Assembly (NCBI GenBank): GCA_003586115.2
Contig: QVOM02000070.1
Span: 462,821-526,820 of the forward strand
DNA: 64,000 nt
Reading direction: 5' to 3'
DNA from: Salvator merianae
Lineage: Eukaryota > Chordata > Lepidosauria > Squamata > Teiidae
Shown in pieces: positions 11,491 through 23,329 of the stretch. The translations under genes were made by a program, and so were the position numbers. The stretch's first letter is position 1. The number at the start of each line of letters is the position of its first letter. The notes beneath the pieces were generated by a model. It searched no databases, had not been told where the DNA came from, and saw only the letters and a program-made list of their open reading frames with translations.

Positions 11491-11972
11491 CTAGTGGAGA
11501 AAGGAAAAGAGGAAGATTGCTTGGTACCTACTGATGGTCAAACTCACCATATTCTGTGCAACGCTCTAAGTGAGGTTTTGCTTTCTTCTCCAGTTGTATG
11601 CGCCTGTTACATGCAGAGAGAAAATACATTTGAAAGCATTATTGCAATTATACATACTGAGAGCCAAAAGAAATACAGTGTCAGAGACGTCCCTTGTCAT
11701 CAGGCTTGTGAAATTCTTTGGAGTTCTGGAACCCACGATTGTATACCTTTCAACAGAAGGCAGGAGGGAAAGAAAACCATTGCCTATTCAAAGTTATCAG
11801 CTCCTTCAAGGGCAGTAACTTCAGATGACTGACAACTTGCTCAAGAAGGAAAGTGGCAGCCAACTGGGGAAGCTTCAGCCAACAGGCAAGATTTTAATCT
11901 GAAACCCTGATATCCCTTCTTCTCAGGCAACAGCTGGGGCTTCCCCCATTGTCCTCCTCAAACACACTCTCA

Positions 11973-12321
11973 GGAGCTGTTTCTACATTCCACCACGAAA
12001 TGTTCATTGGCAAACATTCCATATGGTGGAATTGACCGTGCAGTGCAGACATGGTCCGGCTGCTGTCATGGTGACTGACAGCACCGCACAGCACACAGGC
12101 GCAATTGTGCAGGCACAGCCATTGAGGGTGGCACAGCCGTGCATTCAAAGTGCAAATGCACTTTACCAGCAGCTGACTATCAGCTCCCAGTAAAGCTATG
12201 GAGCACAAATTGGTGCTCCACAGCTATCTTTGACTGGGAGCAGTGGTATTCTGCTTCCAGTCAGACAGGGGTCCACAAAGTGTTTCCACAAAAAGGCCTA
12301 GTGAAAAGTGAGAAAAGGCCC
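11973..12321. mobile_element. Family B DNA element
   Basis: It opens GGAGCTGTTTCTACATTCCA and ends GTGAGAAAAGGCCC. Near the left end is the hairpin CCACGAAATGTTC...GAACATT-type stem found in other copies. Confidence 0.55.
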
Positions 12322-12444
12322 TCAGCCACCTAAGTAACCTGCTTTTGAGGAGGCAGGTAACTTTAAGCAGGCAATGCTTCTTCCTCCTGGATTTTCCAGG
12401 TGAAGTTGGAGATTCAGCTATTGTCACACCTGTACTTGTAATAT

Positions 12445-12800
12445 TTATTTATTTATTAATACATTTTTATCCTGCAGGTCACAATAAAATCATTATAAAA
12501 CAGATATAATAAATTAGCTAAAACAATAACCATGTCTTCATGGGGAGGGGATGCTGTTCCCTCAGGTGAAGGCCAGAGTAAAGAGGTGTGTCTTCACCAG
12601 CCATCTGAATACATACAATGAAGGTACCTGATGCACCTCAGAGGGAAGACCAAGAGGGCCCTCACATGCATCCCCACTCCCTTAACTGCTGAAAGGGCTG
12701 GAACAGCCAACAGGTCCTCACCGGCACACCTTAGGGCATGGGTAGGTCTATACGGGAGATATTTGGGATACAAGCCATTTGGGGCCTTATAGTTGATGTT
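12445..12800. mobile_element. LINE-like remnant (3' region type common in squamates)
   Basis: TTTATTTATTAATACATTTTTATCC followed by a section with CACCTCAGAGGGAAGACC and GGGCATGGGTAGG resembles widespread reptile LINE 3' sequence from memory. Family not resolved. The following 12,800-13,587 holds no gene I can support. Confidence 0.4.
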
Positions 12801-13587
12801 TATATGAGCAAATAGTAAGCTGGGGATTCACATTCCTACTTAGCTGTGAATGGACACTGAACGACATCAAACCGAAGCATTGCTTCTCAGCCTATGCTGC
12901 CTAATAAAGTTGCTGTGGGATAAAATGCAGGGCAGGAACGTTCACTGCCTTGATCTCTTTGGAAAGAAGTTGGGAATCATCAGGTAGAAAACAGCAGCAA
13001 TAAATCATTCCTGGCTTTGTTCAGACAGCTTGGCTGAGTATTACTATCACAACCCCTTCAAGGGTGATTTTCTCAACCCTGGGGCTGACCGCACACCAGA
13101 TGGGGGCACCAACATGTGGGCACTGTGCCTCCAGGGTCCTTACTGGGTGGCTTGGGAAGCCCTGTATTTGTCCTTTGCAGATATTACTGTGAACCAGAAT
13201 AAAGGTATCGCATATTTGATTTTTACAGGGAACCGTGCAGGATGTTTTCATGATCTTTCTACAGATTTATTCAGTATGAAAAAGAGAGCTGTACCTCCCT
13301 TTGCACTCTGGTCCAAAACAGGTTGGTAAGTTAATGGGTCCAAGCTCCTCAGAATTGTGGGCACAACTCTTTCCGAGTGTTCTCTTAAAATATCAGGACT
13401 TAAAGCCTTTGTGGATGCAAAGCATATCCTCTAATACTGACCTCTGGAACTGAACTGGTGCAGCTCCCATCCTGAAGTGTTACAATCTACAATCTTTTGT
13501 TTACAGGCCCCCGGCCTGTAATGCAATAAAGGGATTCCCTAGCCTATGAGCGTTTCAACTTGAAAGCAAATACCCTTGGTTGCTTAC

Positions 13588-13853
13588 TGCATCCAGTTCC
13601 CCGACGCCAGTTGGTCACCTTCACCCCCACAATGGTGCACATCTCCTCATAGGCTTCAATCGCTGCACACAGCATGCGATTTTGCAGCCCATAGTGGCAG
13701 AGATCGTAGACGCAGGCTTCGTAGTACGGTTCTGGGCTCCTGTGCCAGTGGCACTCAGAGAAGGGTCCAGAGCTGTTGATTAAGATGGCACACATTTGCT
13801 GAAACTTAGGCAGGGCCTGGCAGGGAGCAGAATAAGCAGTGGCGTTTCTACAC
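13588..13853 (-). CDS. Exon 17: C8 domain of module 4 (split cassette, part 4)
   Basis: 266 bp, acceptor CTCTTTTGCAG, donor GTAAGC; phase 2 to 1. It codes CRNATAYSAPCQALPKFQQM, then CAILINSSGPFSEC and EACVYDLC, a complete C8 domain. The phase at its end returns to 1, as in the other cassettes, so the split module still fits the repeat. Residues 1655-1743. Confidence 0.92.
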
Positions 13854-13918
13854 CTGCAAAAGAGTCATTTAAGCACAAAGAGTCATAAAGGAGAATCCAA
13901 ATGATGAAGCACAAGTGT

Positions 13919-13937
13919 ATACACACACACACACACC
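13919..13937. repeat. (CA)n microsatellite
   Basis: Short CA run in the intron between exons 16 and 17. Confidence 0.9.
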
Positions 13938-14127
13938 GCTCATCCTAAAAATTTGACTTCGAGCTTGACAGCGTTTAATATACTCTAACCTATTTCACAC
14001 AGTTGTTGTGAAGACACAATGAGGAGGGGAAGAATACTTATGCAGCTTTGGACCCACTGAAGTAAAGGCAGGGTGCAAATCCCATAGAGAATTGTATAAC
14101 GTAATATAAAATTACAAGCAATTATGT

Positions 14128-14147
14128 GTATATATATATATATATAT
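14128..14147. repeat. (TA)n microsatellite
   Basis: Ten TA units in the same intron as the CA run. Confidence 0.9.
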
Positions 14148-14484
14148 GGAAATATATGCATGAAATAGTGAGCACGACAACAGCAAGGGAAGAGAAGGTA
14201 AGCCACCTATTTTTTTAATGGTGTGACGTGGGAGGGGTTTCCAGTGTTCACAAATGGGATGATCCTAAATCTCAAGTGAGCTGCAGCCCAACAATATCTA
14301 GAGAGTATTATGATACCACTGGTCTATGAAGTTTAATGGTCATAGTATCCAACTCCTTGTCTTCTTCCTCAGCTCCACTGTCATGAATAAACATTTTTTA
14401 CCTAGAAAGGATTTTCATAAACTCTTGGCTACAAAAGAACAGTTAAAATCTATTTTCAACCTTCAGATGCGGAAAAACCCTTAC

Positions 14485-14771
14485 CATTTCAAGCTGGTGT
14501 TTGATATCCAAGAATTCCCAAATTCCACATCATCTGAAGCCATTTCTCCACTTGGAAGGACTTTATCATCAGTAGGATCACCATTGAAATTCCCACACAT
14601 TCCAGACAGTTGATTCCGATACTCTGGACCCACGTTTAGGAACACACTGCTGGCTCCATTAAACTGGATCTCTACATTAGCATTCGTTCTCACAGTCACC
14701 ATATTCCGGATCCTGAGGATGACAGCGATGGCTCCAACACGGGCTGGTAGTTGGGTTCTTCTGCCATTGAC
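14485..14771 (-). CDS. Exon 16: second half of VWD4 (split cassette, part 3)
   Basis: 287 bp, acceptor GGGGAGGACAG, donor GTAAGG; phase 0 to 2. It starts VNGRRTQLPARVGAIAVILR. The CGLC motif is altered to SGMCGNFNGDPTDD, losing the first Cys. It ends in GNSWISNTSLK plus two bases. The acceptor's pyrimidine tract is weak, but the VNG start is conserved in all modules. Confidence 0.9.
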
Positions 14772-16810
14772 CTGTCCTCCCCAAAAAGGAGAAGTCATTT
14801 CTGCAGTGCTAACACTAACCCTTTGTTATGAGCCACTGATCATAGTAAAATCTTATTGGTCTGTCTGTCTATTGTGTTCCCTTCTGAATGATTGGTTGCC
14901 CTAATAATTGTCAGATTGTGGGATTTCTGAACGAGGATACCTAGCAGCCAATTTCTAACACCCACGTCTGCCCTCTGTTTTCCATGTTCTCAAGCAAATC
15001 AAGGGTGGGTGATAAAGGGGATGCGGAGGAGAAGCAAGTTCTACCTCCCAGATTAGTAGTGCCCCCCCCTCCAATTATCACTCCAGGTATGTACCATGTG
15101 AAGGCCTTTTTCACCTTCTTAATCCACGACTTCATGTGCTCTACATAATTGTGAGCTACTCTTCTTAACAACAGACCAGAAAGGTGGTCTGAGAATAGCA
15201 ACTTCTGTTTATATCTGTTTTAGCAATCTAGTATGTGGGACTTCTCACTACAATTCAAAAATTAATACACTGTCTCTTCTCTAGTCCCCTCATATTCCTT
15301 CCTCCCTATTAAGGTTAGGATCATAAATTGAAAATGAAAATAATGATGATGATGATGATGATGGCATACTCTGAACAGAAGCTTACAGTTTTGCCTTGGC
15401 TAGACCTCTGAAACCTGCATATCTCCCCACTATGGACAGATTGGCCACACTCTTACCCTCTCTTTATTGGAAAGGACTGAGAAACCCAGATGGAAAGATG
15501 AAGAAGTCTCTGATGCCTTTCATCATAATATAGAGAGAATTTTGTCATGCAGTCAACACCTGATGAAACTCCCACTTTATGCAACTATTAAAGGTACAGA
15601 AGCCTTGATATCCCTCTTCTATGCAATTATTGGGCTGCCTCCATATAAATTAAAAAGCAGCTGAAAAGCAGCTTCAAAGTAGTAGCATGTGACAACTAGT
15701 CTTCCCATCCTGCCTCTAATCCATGTAAAAGGCCAGAAAATGGATTTTGGAAGTCCCTTTCTGGCCTTTGATGTGGAGTAGAGGAGGGTTGAGAATGCTA
15801 GCACGTAGCAGCAACTACCTTTAAGCCACTTTTCAGGGGGAGGTTGTAGCCTTAAAAATGTAGGACCCCAGACAATTCTAATGTCTCATGACCTCTAATC
15901 TAGTTTTCATTTAGCCACTCCAGAAAAAACTTAAGAGGAAAGAGCAGAGTCATGAATAACACCTTCTTTTTTATATGTTAGTGTTGTAACAGCTCTTTTT
16001 AGACTGCTTGTGGACCTATGGGCACTGGTAAAATTCAGTGAAGAGTGTTGTAAGAATTAGGCTGTGTCTCCACAGCAGTGGCCAGGTGGCTTTGCTGGAG
16101 CAATCCTCCCATGGTATGAATAAGCACTTCCATGTTCTCCATTTTGCATATTCAACAGTGCCCAAATTTTTCACAAGCTGCATCCACCCCTTTGTGGTTG
16201 GTACCCTGAGGATACCACAGAAGTATGGTGGTCAAATGCCACAGGCCCCCATTGTTGTCAAGTGCCCAGAGAAGTGTGCCGGAGGGCCTTGAAATGTCTT
16301 CTGCAGCATCCTTCCTTGAGTGGATCTAACTGTCAGGGAACTTGCTGCCCTCAATTTGCTGTGTAGACAAATGACAACAAGAATGACCTATGTATCTCCT
16401 ATGTGCAGGTGCTGTGCTGGCAAAGGCCTACTTCTGGGACCTTGTATGGTGCAACAGAGGGCCCTCCATATTTGTCTGGACCATCAACTCCAGAGATGGT
16501 GAAATGTGAGGTGCAGTCATTGGACCAGCACATGCCCCACTCTGGTGGTGGAAGAAAATGCTTCTGCCTGTCTTACGTTGCCAAGTTGTGGACAAAGTCA
16601 GAGCCAGGTCACCTGCCCTTCCATGTCCTTTTTCATGCCCTTGCCTCCAGCCACCTTGGGTGGCTGATTAGACACTACGGGCAGCAGCAAACATGGAGAC
16701 GTGATGTCTCAGGCAGCCTGCTGAGGTGTTTGATAATGGACATAGAGGCACAGCCTCAGTTACAAAATGATTGCTGCAGAGAATGGAAAACAAATCCCAC
16801 TTTTTAAGAT
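14772..16810. other. Intron 15: no gene recognised; (GAT)n at 15342-15363
   Basis: A short (GAT)n run lies at 15342-15363. A stretch from about 16,060 begins GGCTGTGTCTCCACAGCAG; a related inverted end (GTGGAGACACAGCC) occurs at 31,595, so part of this may be another element. No coding exon is supported. Confidence 0.5.
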
Positions 16811-16814
16811 TGGT

Positions 16815-16975
16815 TTATACCAGGTGTGAGCTCTGTCCGCACAGATGCTCCTGAGCCAGAACTACCACCAGCTATAGCTTCTCTGGCCAATGGCAAGGAA
16901 TGATGGGAGATGTAAATCAGCAACCTCTGAGGAACCACAGTTTGGGCACACCTGGTTAAGACTACCATGCAATTG
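16815..16975. repeat. Interspersed repeat of the 'ACTACAACTCCCATCA' type
   Basis: It carries CTCTGGCCAATGGCAAGGAATGATGGGAG between imperfectly inverted ends. The same unit occurs at 25147-25250 and 29285-29405, and is common in squamate genomes from memory. Confidence 0.55.
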
Positions 16976-17096
16976 CCAAAGATGACCTTGATGGGCACAT
17001 GTCTATTCATATTTGGGACCACGTTGGGAAAATCCTAACAATAAACCAATTGAACTATTAGCATTAAATTAACAATTATCCTCTGGCAACACTCAC

Positions 17097-17489
17097 ATGG
17101 ACAGCTTTGCCTCTCTCTAGAACGATATGGAAGCTGGAATGGTTGGACTGGAGCCAGATTTCCACTCGGTAAACAAAAGATACCCTTGGGTTCCGGAAAT
17201 GCCTGTTTGCCGTCACAATCCGGAAGGAGAAATCCAGAGAAGAGTTGGACGTGTGGCTGATTTCGTAGTCGCAGTTACCTTGGAAATGCACAATTGCACC
17301 ATCAAATGTGAAGTAGTGAGGGTCCCCTGTTGCAACACAGGTGGTGAAGAAGCTGTGGCAACCCAGCTGTCCATCTCGTAGGACACACCATTGATTTGCT
17401 TTACATTTATCAGTGAAACAGCGGAACTTTCTGTGGGGGTCACAGACACATTTTTTAGTACAGCCAGGCAGCCAGATGTGATCTCTGAC
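17097..17489 (-). CDS. Exon 15: first half of VWD4 (split cassette, part 2)
   Basis: 393 bp, exactly 131 codons, acceptor TTATACAG, donor GTGAGT. The join RYYK-VRDHIWLPGCTKKCVCD rebuilds the normal end of the TIL region, which supports this splice. VWD4 carries an intact ATGDPHYFTFDG, the second and last GDPHY in the window. Sequons NSS and NHS are present. Residues 1429-1559. Confidence 0.9.
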
Positions 17490-17898
17490 CTGTATAAGAA
17501 AAACAAATGGGCAATTTCACTCAAAGACAATCATTTATTTGTAAATCCAGCCAACTGGTGGCCTTTTGTGCATTCTGCTTTATTTCCCATGATTATTAGG
17601 GTTGAAGAAGGATTCCACTGCACCGTCGTTGGCACTGGAGCATTGGAAGCCCTAGCCAGTAACTGTGGTCGTGTCTCCACTCCAGGGTAGATCAGGACAG
17701 AGGGGAGGCACTTGGGTGAAAACGCCTTGTTTGCTGTCTCATCAGGCACCTCTGCTACTGCATTTTGGAGTGCGGGGGCACCGGATAATGTGGCAAACTG
17801 GATGTTTTTGTTGAGGGCAGGAAAATGCGCCTTACCTTGAAAGATATCCGTGAGTGCAATAATCCCCTTAACTTATGCACAACTCCAAGTACATTTTT

Positions 17899-17917
17899 CT
17901 CCCCCCCCCCCCCCCCG
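17899..17917. repeat. Poly-C tract
   Basis: About sixteen Cs in the intron between exons 14 and 15. Confidence 0.9.
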
Positions 17918-18109
17918 AATGCCTTCATTCATTTTCCCAGCAACAGGAGGAAGAAGGGAAAAAGTTAGCAGATTGTCCAGGCCTCACTGCCAAAGTGCCT
18001 CCCCCCAAATTATTTCCACGGTAAGTGGCGCTGTGGCCACTCTTGCTTCTCAGTGAGCACGAAACATTCTGCAATTTGGGGCTTTACTAGAACTAGAGAA
18101 CCGTCTCAC

Positions 18110-18309
18110 TTTGTAATAGCGCCCAGCATGTTCACAGCCGCACTGTTCCGGCAGAACGCACTCATTGCCGCTCCAATAATAACCATCGTCGCAGAAGCAT
18201 CCTTCAGCACATGCGGTACCGTAGGCAGCTGGGATCCATGTTCCAGAACAGGACTTATGTACAGGACTGCCACAGAGCTCATAATGACTGTGCTTTGGGC
18301 ACTGAAAAT
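18110..18309 (-). CDS. Exon 14: TIL domain of module 4 (split cassette, part 1)
   Basis: 200 bp, acceptor TCTTCACAG, donor GTGAGA; phase 1 to 0. It codes DFQCPKHSHYELCGSPVHKS and continues to VLPEQCGCEHAGRYYK. The ten TIL cysteines are mostly present. In modules 2, 3, 5 and 6 this domain shares one exon with the first half of VWD. Here an extra intron of 620 bp separates them. Residues 1362-1428. Confidence 0.88.
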
Positions 18310-19054
18310 CTGTGAAGAAAAGAAGGTGATTAGCTCAGCAGCAGCCATTACTGACCCAGTAATGCTGCCTATGGCAATGAATAAGATGGCAGCTCCCTTC
18401 ATTTCACATATGAACCTCACTCAGGCTAAGCTCTCACATGCGCTTAAGGACGCTCCCAGGGTGAATCTGAGACTCAAGGGATAGACAAAAAATATTTTAA
18501 AATACCCATCTCCAAACCTCTGATTATTCACAGAGATGAAATAATTACTCTCGAGGCAAGTTGCAGCCATTTGCATAAGATGGATTAAAAGGCTACAGAG
18601 ACCACCGACCAATTAGGACCATGGAGACTCAGTCAGTGGAGGCCAATGGGAGGCGAGCAAGGAAGGTGATGATAAAGAGCTGCCAGGTAGGAGACTTTTA
18701 GCTGTTTATTTTTAAAACTGTCTGACGTGGAGGTGTTCCTGCATTCATAGATGGCAGTCCCAGAAAATGAAAGCCCTCTACAAAAAATGGTGTGATCACA
18801 TCCTAAGTCTAAGACAGTGTAGCTGACAAGGTTATAGCATTCTGCACCACCAAAGTAACAATTTTTTGCTACATTCCGGTGGTAGTTGAGCCCTTATACA
18901 TGGAAAGATAATTTAAAATTCAACAAGCTGGTTCATAAAAATTTTGTAGAATTGGATTGATCAAACTTTACATCAAGCATGCCTTAAAACATGCACCACA
19001 AGTCTCAACCTCACAAAGTTCAAAGACCCAGCTTCTGAACAGAGCATGAGCAAC

Positions 19055-19255
19055 CAGCGGCGGTGCGTGCCTTTAAGTGCGGGTGTTCGCTCGCGCGCCA
19101 TCGTCGTTCGTGGGGCCACTGGGCCACCGTAGTGATGCAGCAGGTCACCTAGCAGGTCGCAGCAGCCTGCTACGTCACTACGGTGGCCCGGTGGCCCCAC
19201 GAACGACGATGGCGCGCGAGCGAACACCCGCACTTAAAGGCACGCACCGCCGCTG
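19055..19255. mobile_element. hAT-type palindromic element, 201 bp
   Basis: A nearly perfect inverted repeat: CAGCGGCGGTGCGTGCCTTT at the left and AAAGGCACGCACCGCCGCTG at the right, with a GC-rich stem containing GCTCGCGCGCCATCGTCGTT. Flanks TGAGCAAC (19047-19054) and CGAGCAAC (19256-19263) are an 8-bp duplication with one mismatch. Confidence 0.85.
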
Positions 19256-19337
19256 CGAGCAACCACAGAGGTGCTTAGACAGTAGCCAAAATCACAAACT
19301 AGTTTGGGACCACAAGGCAAATTCTATAGCATTCATA

Positions 19338-20130
19338 AGAACATAAGCAGTATCCTGTTGGATTGGACCAGTGGCCCGCCTAATCCAACAGTCTGTTCTC
19401 CCAGTGACAACCAGTTATCTAGGAAATCCACAAGCAGGGCATAAATACACACCTTGCCCTTCTCACACTCTCCCAGCAGTGGCTTTTAGTGTCCCCCATT
19501 CATAACTCTATCCACTCCTCAGTCCTCTGTAACTACTATCTGAGACATGAGCTTCACTTCACCTGCTTGGTCATTGTCATTTCCCTTCTTAGCAGTAGCT
19601 AGCTATCATTTTGAATAGTTTTTGGGCTGTTGTGCTGTATTCCATAGTTCTGAGAACGTATGGAACATGGCACAACAGCCCCAAAACTACTACAAATGAG
19701 ATTGAAGCTGGCCATGAAAGCCTACATTCTACCATAGCTAGCTATCAATGAGCAGTGACAGGTGCAAGAACATGAGAACACAGTAAAATGCCCTGCAGGA
19801 TCTGACCACAGCAATGTCAAAAAGAACTTTTTTCCTATCATGCAGGAATTTTTAAAAAAAACCACGAACCAGCATGGCATGAGGGAAGGGCTTCCACGTG
19901 CAACCCTTTCACCAGCCATCAGTGGCAGGAGCAAACTAGTGACCCCCCTAGTCCAGCAGTCTGTTCTCACAATGCCAACTGGTTTTATATAGAAACCCCC
20001 ATGCAGGGCACAAGTACACCCCTTCAGTTTCACAGGAAACTTTCTTCCCCTTTGCGAAGTTTACTGCAGCATCTTATGACTGCCCCCTAAAATGCTTCAT
20101 TGCCTTTCTGTGCTGGCCCTTTAGTTCTGT
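19338..20130 (-). mobile_element. LINE remnants (CR1-like), with a shared insertion-type sequence at 19,620-19,735
   Basis: Plus-strand pieces such as AGAACATAAGCAGTATCCTG and CCCCCATGCAGGGCACAAGT are antisense CR1-like. GGCCATGAAAGCCTACATTC at 19,710 with its preceding ATGGAACATGGCACAACAGC matches a stretch at 47,900-47,980, so a second repeat family is mixed in. Confidence 0.5.
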
Positions 20131-20139
20131 TCTAGAAAG

Positions 20140-20633
20140 AGACTATGGATCTCTGTTCCACATTTTAATGTGGTATATAGGAGGCCCCACCCACCACTGG
20201 TACCTCCGCCTGCATAGGTTGGAGTATAATCCAGATCAAGGCAGCCTTGATCTGGATCACTGGTAGACCTCAATATTGAGGTCTATCAGGGGACCAGTGC
20301 AGCCTAGTCTGGAACCCAGAGGCATGCAGAAGGCGTGCCTCAATTTTCTAGACCACTGGGGAACCCATTTCATTAGTGAACCAAAGTGCACTACTGAAAT
20401 GTGTTCCCTGGGGGCTCTGCATCCAGGAATTTTTGTTCCTAGTCCTTAGGCACCCTCACAGCCCAGCCCCAAAGTTCTTGAGAGCATTGGGACTGGCACA
20501 GGGGCTAGTCTGAACCAGTGTTATCATGCAGACGGTACGGGTCCAGCCCACTCAGTGCCATGATTTGGACCAGTGGGCCTTGATGGTCTAAACCCACTGA
20601 TCCCGATCATGGCATTATAATGCAAGAAGGCCC
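20140..20633. mobile_element. Family A DNA element
   Basis: It contains GGAGGCCCCACCCACCACTG, TAATCCAGATCAAGG and CTGGTAGACC, and ends TAATGCAAGAAGGCCC. The left end is eroded and approximate. Confidence 0.55.
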
Positions 20634-21226
20634 AAAGGCCATGACTCCACTTAATTGGTGAATGGTAGCTAGAGGAGGAGTCTCTGCCAAAGCAGCCTTG
20701 CCACAGTCTGACTGTGTCCAGCTAAAACCCTTCCCGGCTCCTTTGCTGCTGGGCCAGTCCCTTTGCAAGCAATGCCAGGCCCCGTGCATGGTTTCCTTGT
20801 ACACACGCAGTGAACTATTGAGTCAGCTTCGGCTTATTTCACTGACATTTAGATATCTTTGATGGTCCTCCCAAAGGCACTAGAGACTCTCTCCCAATGC
20901 TTCAGCCGGAGGCAGAATGGCCATTGGGTACTTTGGAGCCCTGTCAAATGCCTCTTGGCTATGAAATCCAGACATTGCCAGAAAGAAAGTATTTCAATTC
21001 ACTTTTTTGTTTTAAATCAGGAATTAGAGAGCAGTTAATAACAATACAAACCAGCCCACAGTGTCAGGGCTACAATCTTGGCAGAAGTCCAGATAGATAG
21101 CAAAACTCTGTTTCATTGCAGTAGCAATTCATCACGTGTGCATATTTGTCTTACTATGGACAAGTTCGCTTCCCTCACGCACGTGATGGAAAGAAAGTGT
21201 GTGCAGTTCAGCTCTGAGATACACAC

Positions 21227-21791
21227 CACAGAAATCTTTGCTCCTCCAGTATGAGATTGTGAGGTTCGTTCTCTGGCACGCTGCGGTGTATTTTTGAATG
21301 GACTGGCACAAGACCCTGGCATCCCCTGGCAAGATACAGAGGTCATAGACGCAGTCGGAAAAATAGGGCTCAGGGTCAATTTGAGAGTGGCAAGCTGCAA
21401 ATGGTCCAGTGGCGTTCCGAAGGATCCAGCACTTATATTTTGCCAGGACAAGTTGTTCATGCTCCCGGCACTCAGGGTAAGGTTCAGATGATGTGTCATT
21501 ACAACCACTGATGGTGTCTGACTTCCATTTCAATGCAAACTGAAACGCGTCCTTCTCAAAGGGGGCACCTTCCATCACAAAATCATCACTTGCATCATGA
21601 TTGAAGTTCCCACAAAGCCCGCAGGTTTGGCCCATGTATTCGGGAGGGACAGTGACAAAGACACTATGAGACAGGTCATAGCTCACCACTACAGCAAATG
21701 CAGTTTTCACTATTGTGTATATGCCATGATGGTAAATGATGGTTTGCCCTCTATTGAGAGTTGCTGGGAGATTCACAGTGACCCCGTCAAC
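21227..21791 (-). CDS. Exon 13: second half of VWD3 and C8
   Basis: 565 bp, acceptor TTTAAATCAG, donor GTGTGT; phase 0 to 1. It starts VDGVTVNLPATLNRGQ. CGLCGNFNHD is intact. The C8 part has the unusual KCWILRNATGPFAAC (Trp in place of the common Gly after Cys) and an intact DCVYDLC. Exon 21 shares the CWI variant. Three sequons are present. Confidence 0.93.
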
Positions 21792-22067
21792 CTGATTTAA
21801 AGAGGAAAACATCAAAGAATTAATCTGCAGTATGGTCATGGACAGGCATAACAATTTGATATCTCAGCACTTGAGCAGCAGAACCATACAGGCAGCCTCC
21901 ACATGATGTCAGAAGAAAGAGCCTTCTGGACCAAAACACTTGCTCTGACTCTGGAGCTGGAAGACATAGCATCCAGATCACCAGTTCCAGATCTTTGCAT
22001 GGTGCTCACAGACGGGCTTCCCCTTGCTTTTTGTGTATTCCTCTCCCCCCACTGAATAAAGCTAATG

Positions 22068-22443
22068 GGGGCCTGTTCGCACTTACCTTGTAGTGAGCAT
22101 GGAGACATTCAGTAGTGAAGTGTGTCTACACTCTGCCATGGCTGTAGCATCTGGAAGCATCTGCAGCCACTCCCAGATGCTACTAGCAGCTGGATTGCTC
22201 CCGGTCAACAGCATTTGCAACTTCTTCAGGGTGTGAATGCTGTGAGACAACGGCACAACTTCAGTCACCATGGCAACCATGGCTGGATGTTGCTGTGGCC
22301 ACTGTCATGGAGATTGGAACTGCATTCACACTGCGAGTGTTGTAGGCCAGGTACACAGTGTGAATGGCCACCATGTTGCTGGGTCCTGACCAGCTTAGAA
22401 TGGTATAATTATGCCATTCTAGGCTGGCCAGTGCAAAAAGGCC
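22068..22443. mobile_element. Family B DNA element
   Basis: It starts GGGCCTGTTCGCACTTACCT and ends CCAGTGCAAAAAGGCC. The interior has the CACCATGGCAACCATGG-type core seen in other copies. It lies in the short intron between exons 12 and 13. Confidence 0.65.
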
Positions 22444-22607
22444 TTTGGGTTATTATGTGTACCCTCTATCTTCACCCTAGGATCCCAGGAATCCAAGGAG
22501 GCAGAAACCTGTCTACTTATGAACAAAAACACCAAGTGAGCATACACTTAGTAAGAGGGCAGAACTTGCATAAGTAAATGACCTTGATTTTTCCCAAAAG
22601 CATTTAC

Positions 22608-23206
22608 CTTGGCAGTACCCCAGTGTCCTTTCTGCAGGTGTATATTATGGGCGTTGACCTGTACAAACACCTCTGATGTCACAGACAAAGCTCTGTTAGG
22701 CAGCTTCTCATTTTTCACCTCAACCTTAAAGAAAGGTAAAGATGTGCCTTTCCCACATGATTGTGCCAAGATATATTTGCAGGTGCCATGGAAACTGTAG
22801 TGCTGCCCATCAAATGTGGCATAGTGAAGGTGCCCTGAAACCCAGCAGGTGCCGCTTGACAACACATGGCACCCATAAACACCTTTCTGAACACCACAAA
22901 ATTCTTGAGGACCACAGGAGGATTTGGTGCATTTGATGGTGTGGTCTGTTCCATTACATTGGCAGAACATCTGGCAATCTTCTTCTTGCCAGAAGGCTTC
23001 ACCAGGCAGATAGTATCTTCCACTGTAAAAGCAGCCACACTCCTCTGGGGGTACACACTGAGTGCCACTTCGTAAAAGCCCAGGATTGCAGTGACACCCT
23101 TCAATGCATCCAGTGTGGCATTTGGAAGGGACAGGTGGGTGGGCACAGGAAGCTGGACAAGAAGGTCCGCAAAGGTCATAGTAGCTGTTGGCCGGGCACT
23201 GCAACT
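22608..23206 (-). CDS. Exon 12: TIL and first half of VWD3
   Basis: 599 bp, acceptor TTGTTTCAG, donor GTAAAT; phase 1 to 0. The TIL domain has [17 protein letters not shown] and closes at [21 protein letters not shown]3 begins [11 protein letters not shown] rather than GDPHY. The [12 protein letters not shown] cysteine pair is intact. It ends [11 protein letters not shown]. It is similar to exon 20 (module 6), which shares the HLHY/FLHY variant and the '[10 protein letters not shown]' type stretch. Confidence 0.93.
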
Positions 23207-23329
23207 CTGAAACAAAACACAAACATTCTCAGAAGATAGAAAGGAATGTGTTTTCTATTAGCAAAACTCAGAAGATGCTATCAGAGAATGGAAAATACTT
23301 TCATCATCATTGTCTTCAGTGACATAGGC

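Noticed and set aside
16403..16807. 134-codon plus-strand frame
   Set aside because: No recognisable motif, and the surrounding text looks like repeat DNA.
17831..17872. A good donor (TTTCAAG then GTAAGG) on the minus strand, suggesting an extra exon between exons 14 and 15
   Set aside because: Direct splicing of exon 14 to exon 15 is in phase and rebuilds the TIL-to-VWD sequence seen in the other modules; an exon here would end in the wrong phase.
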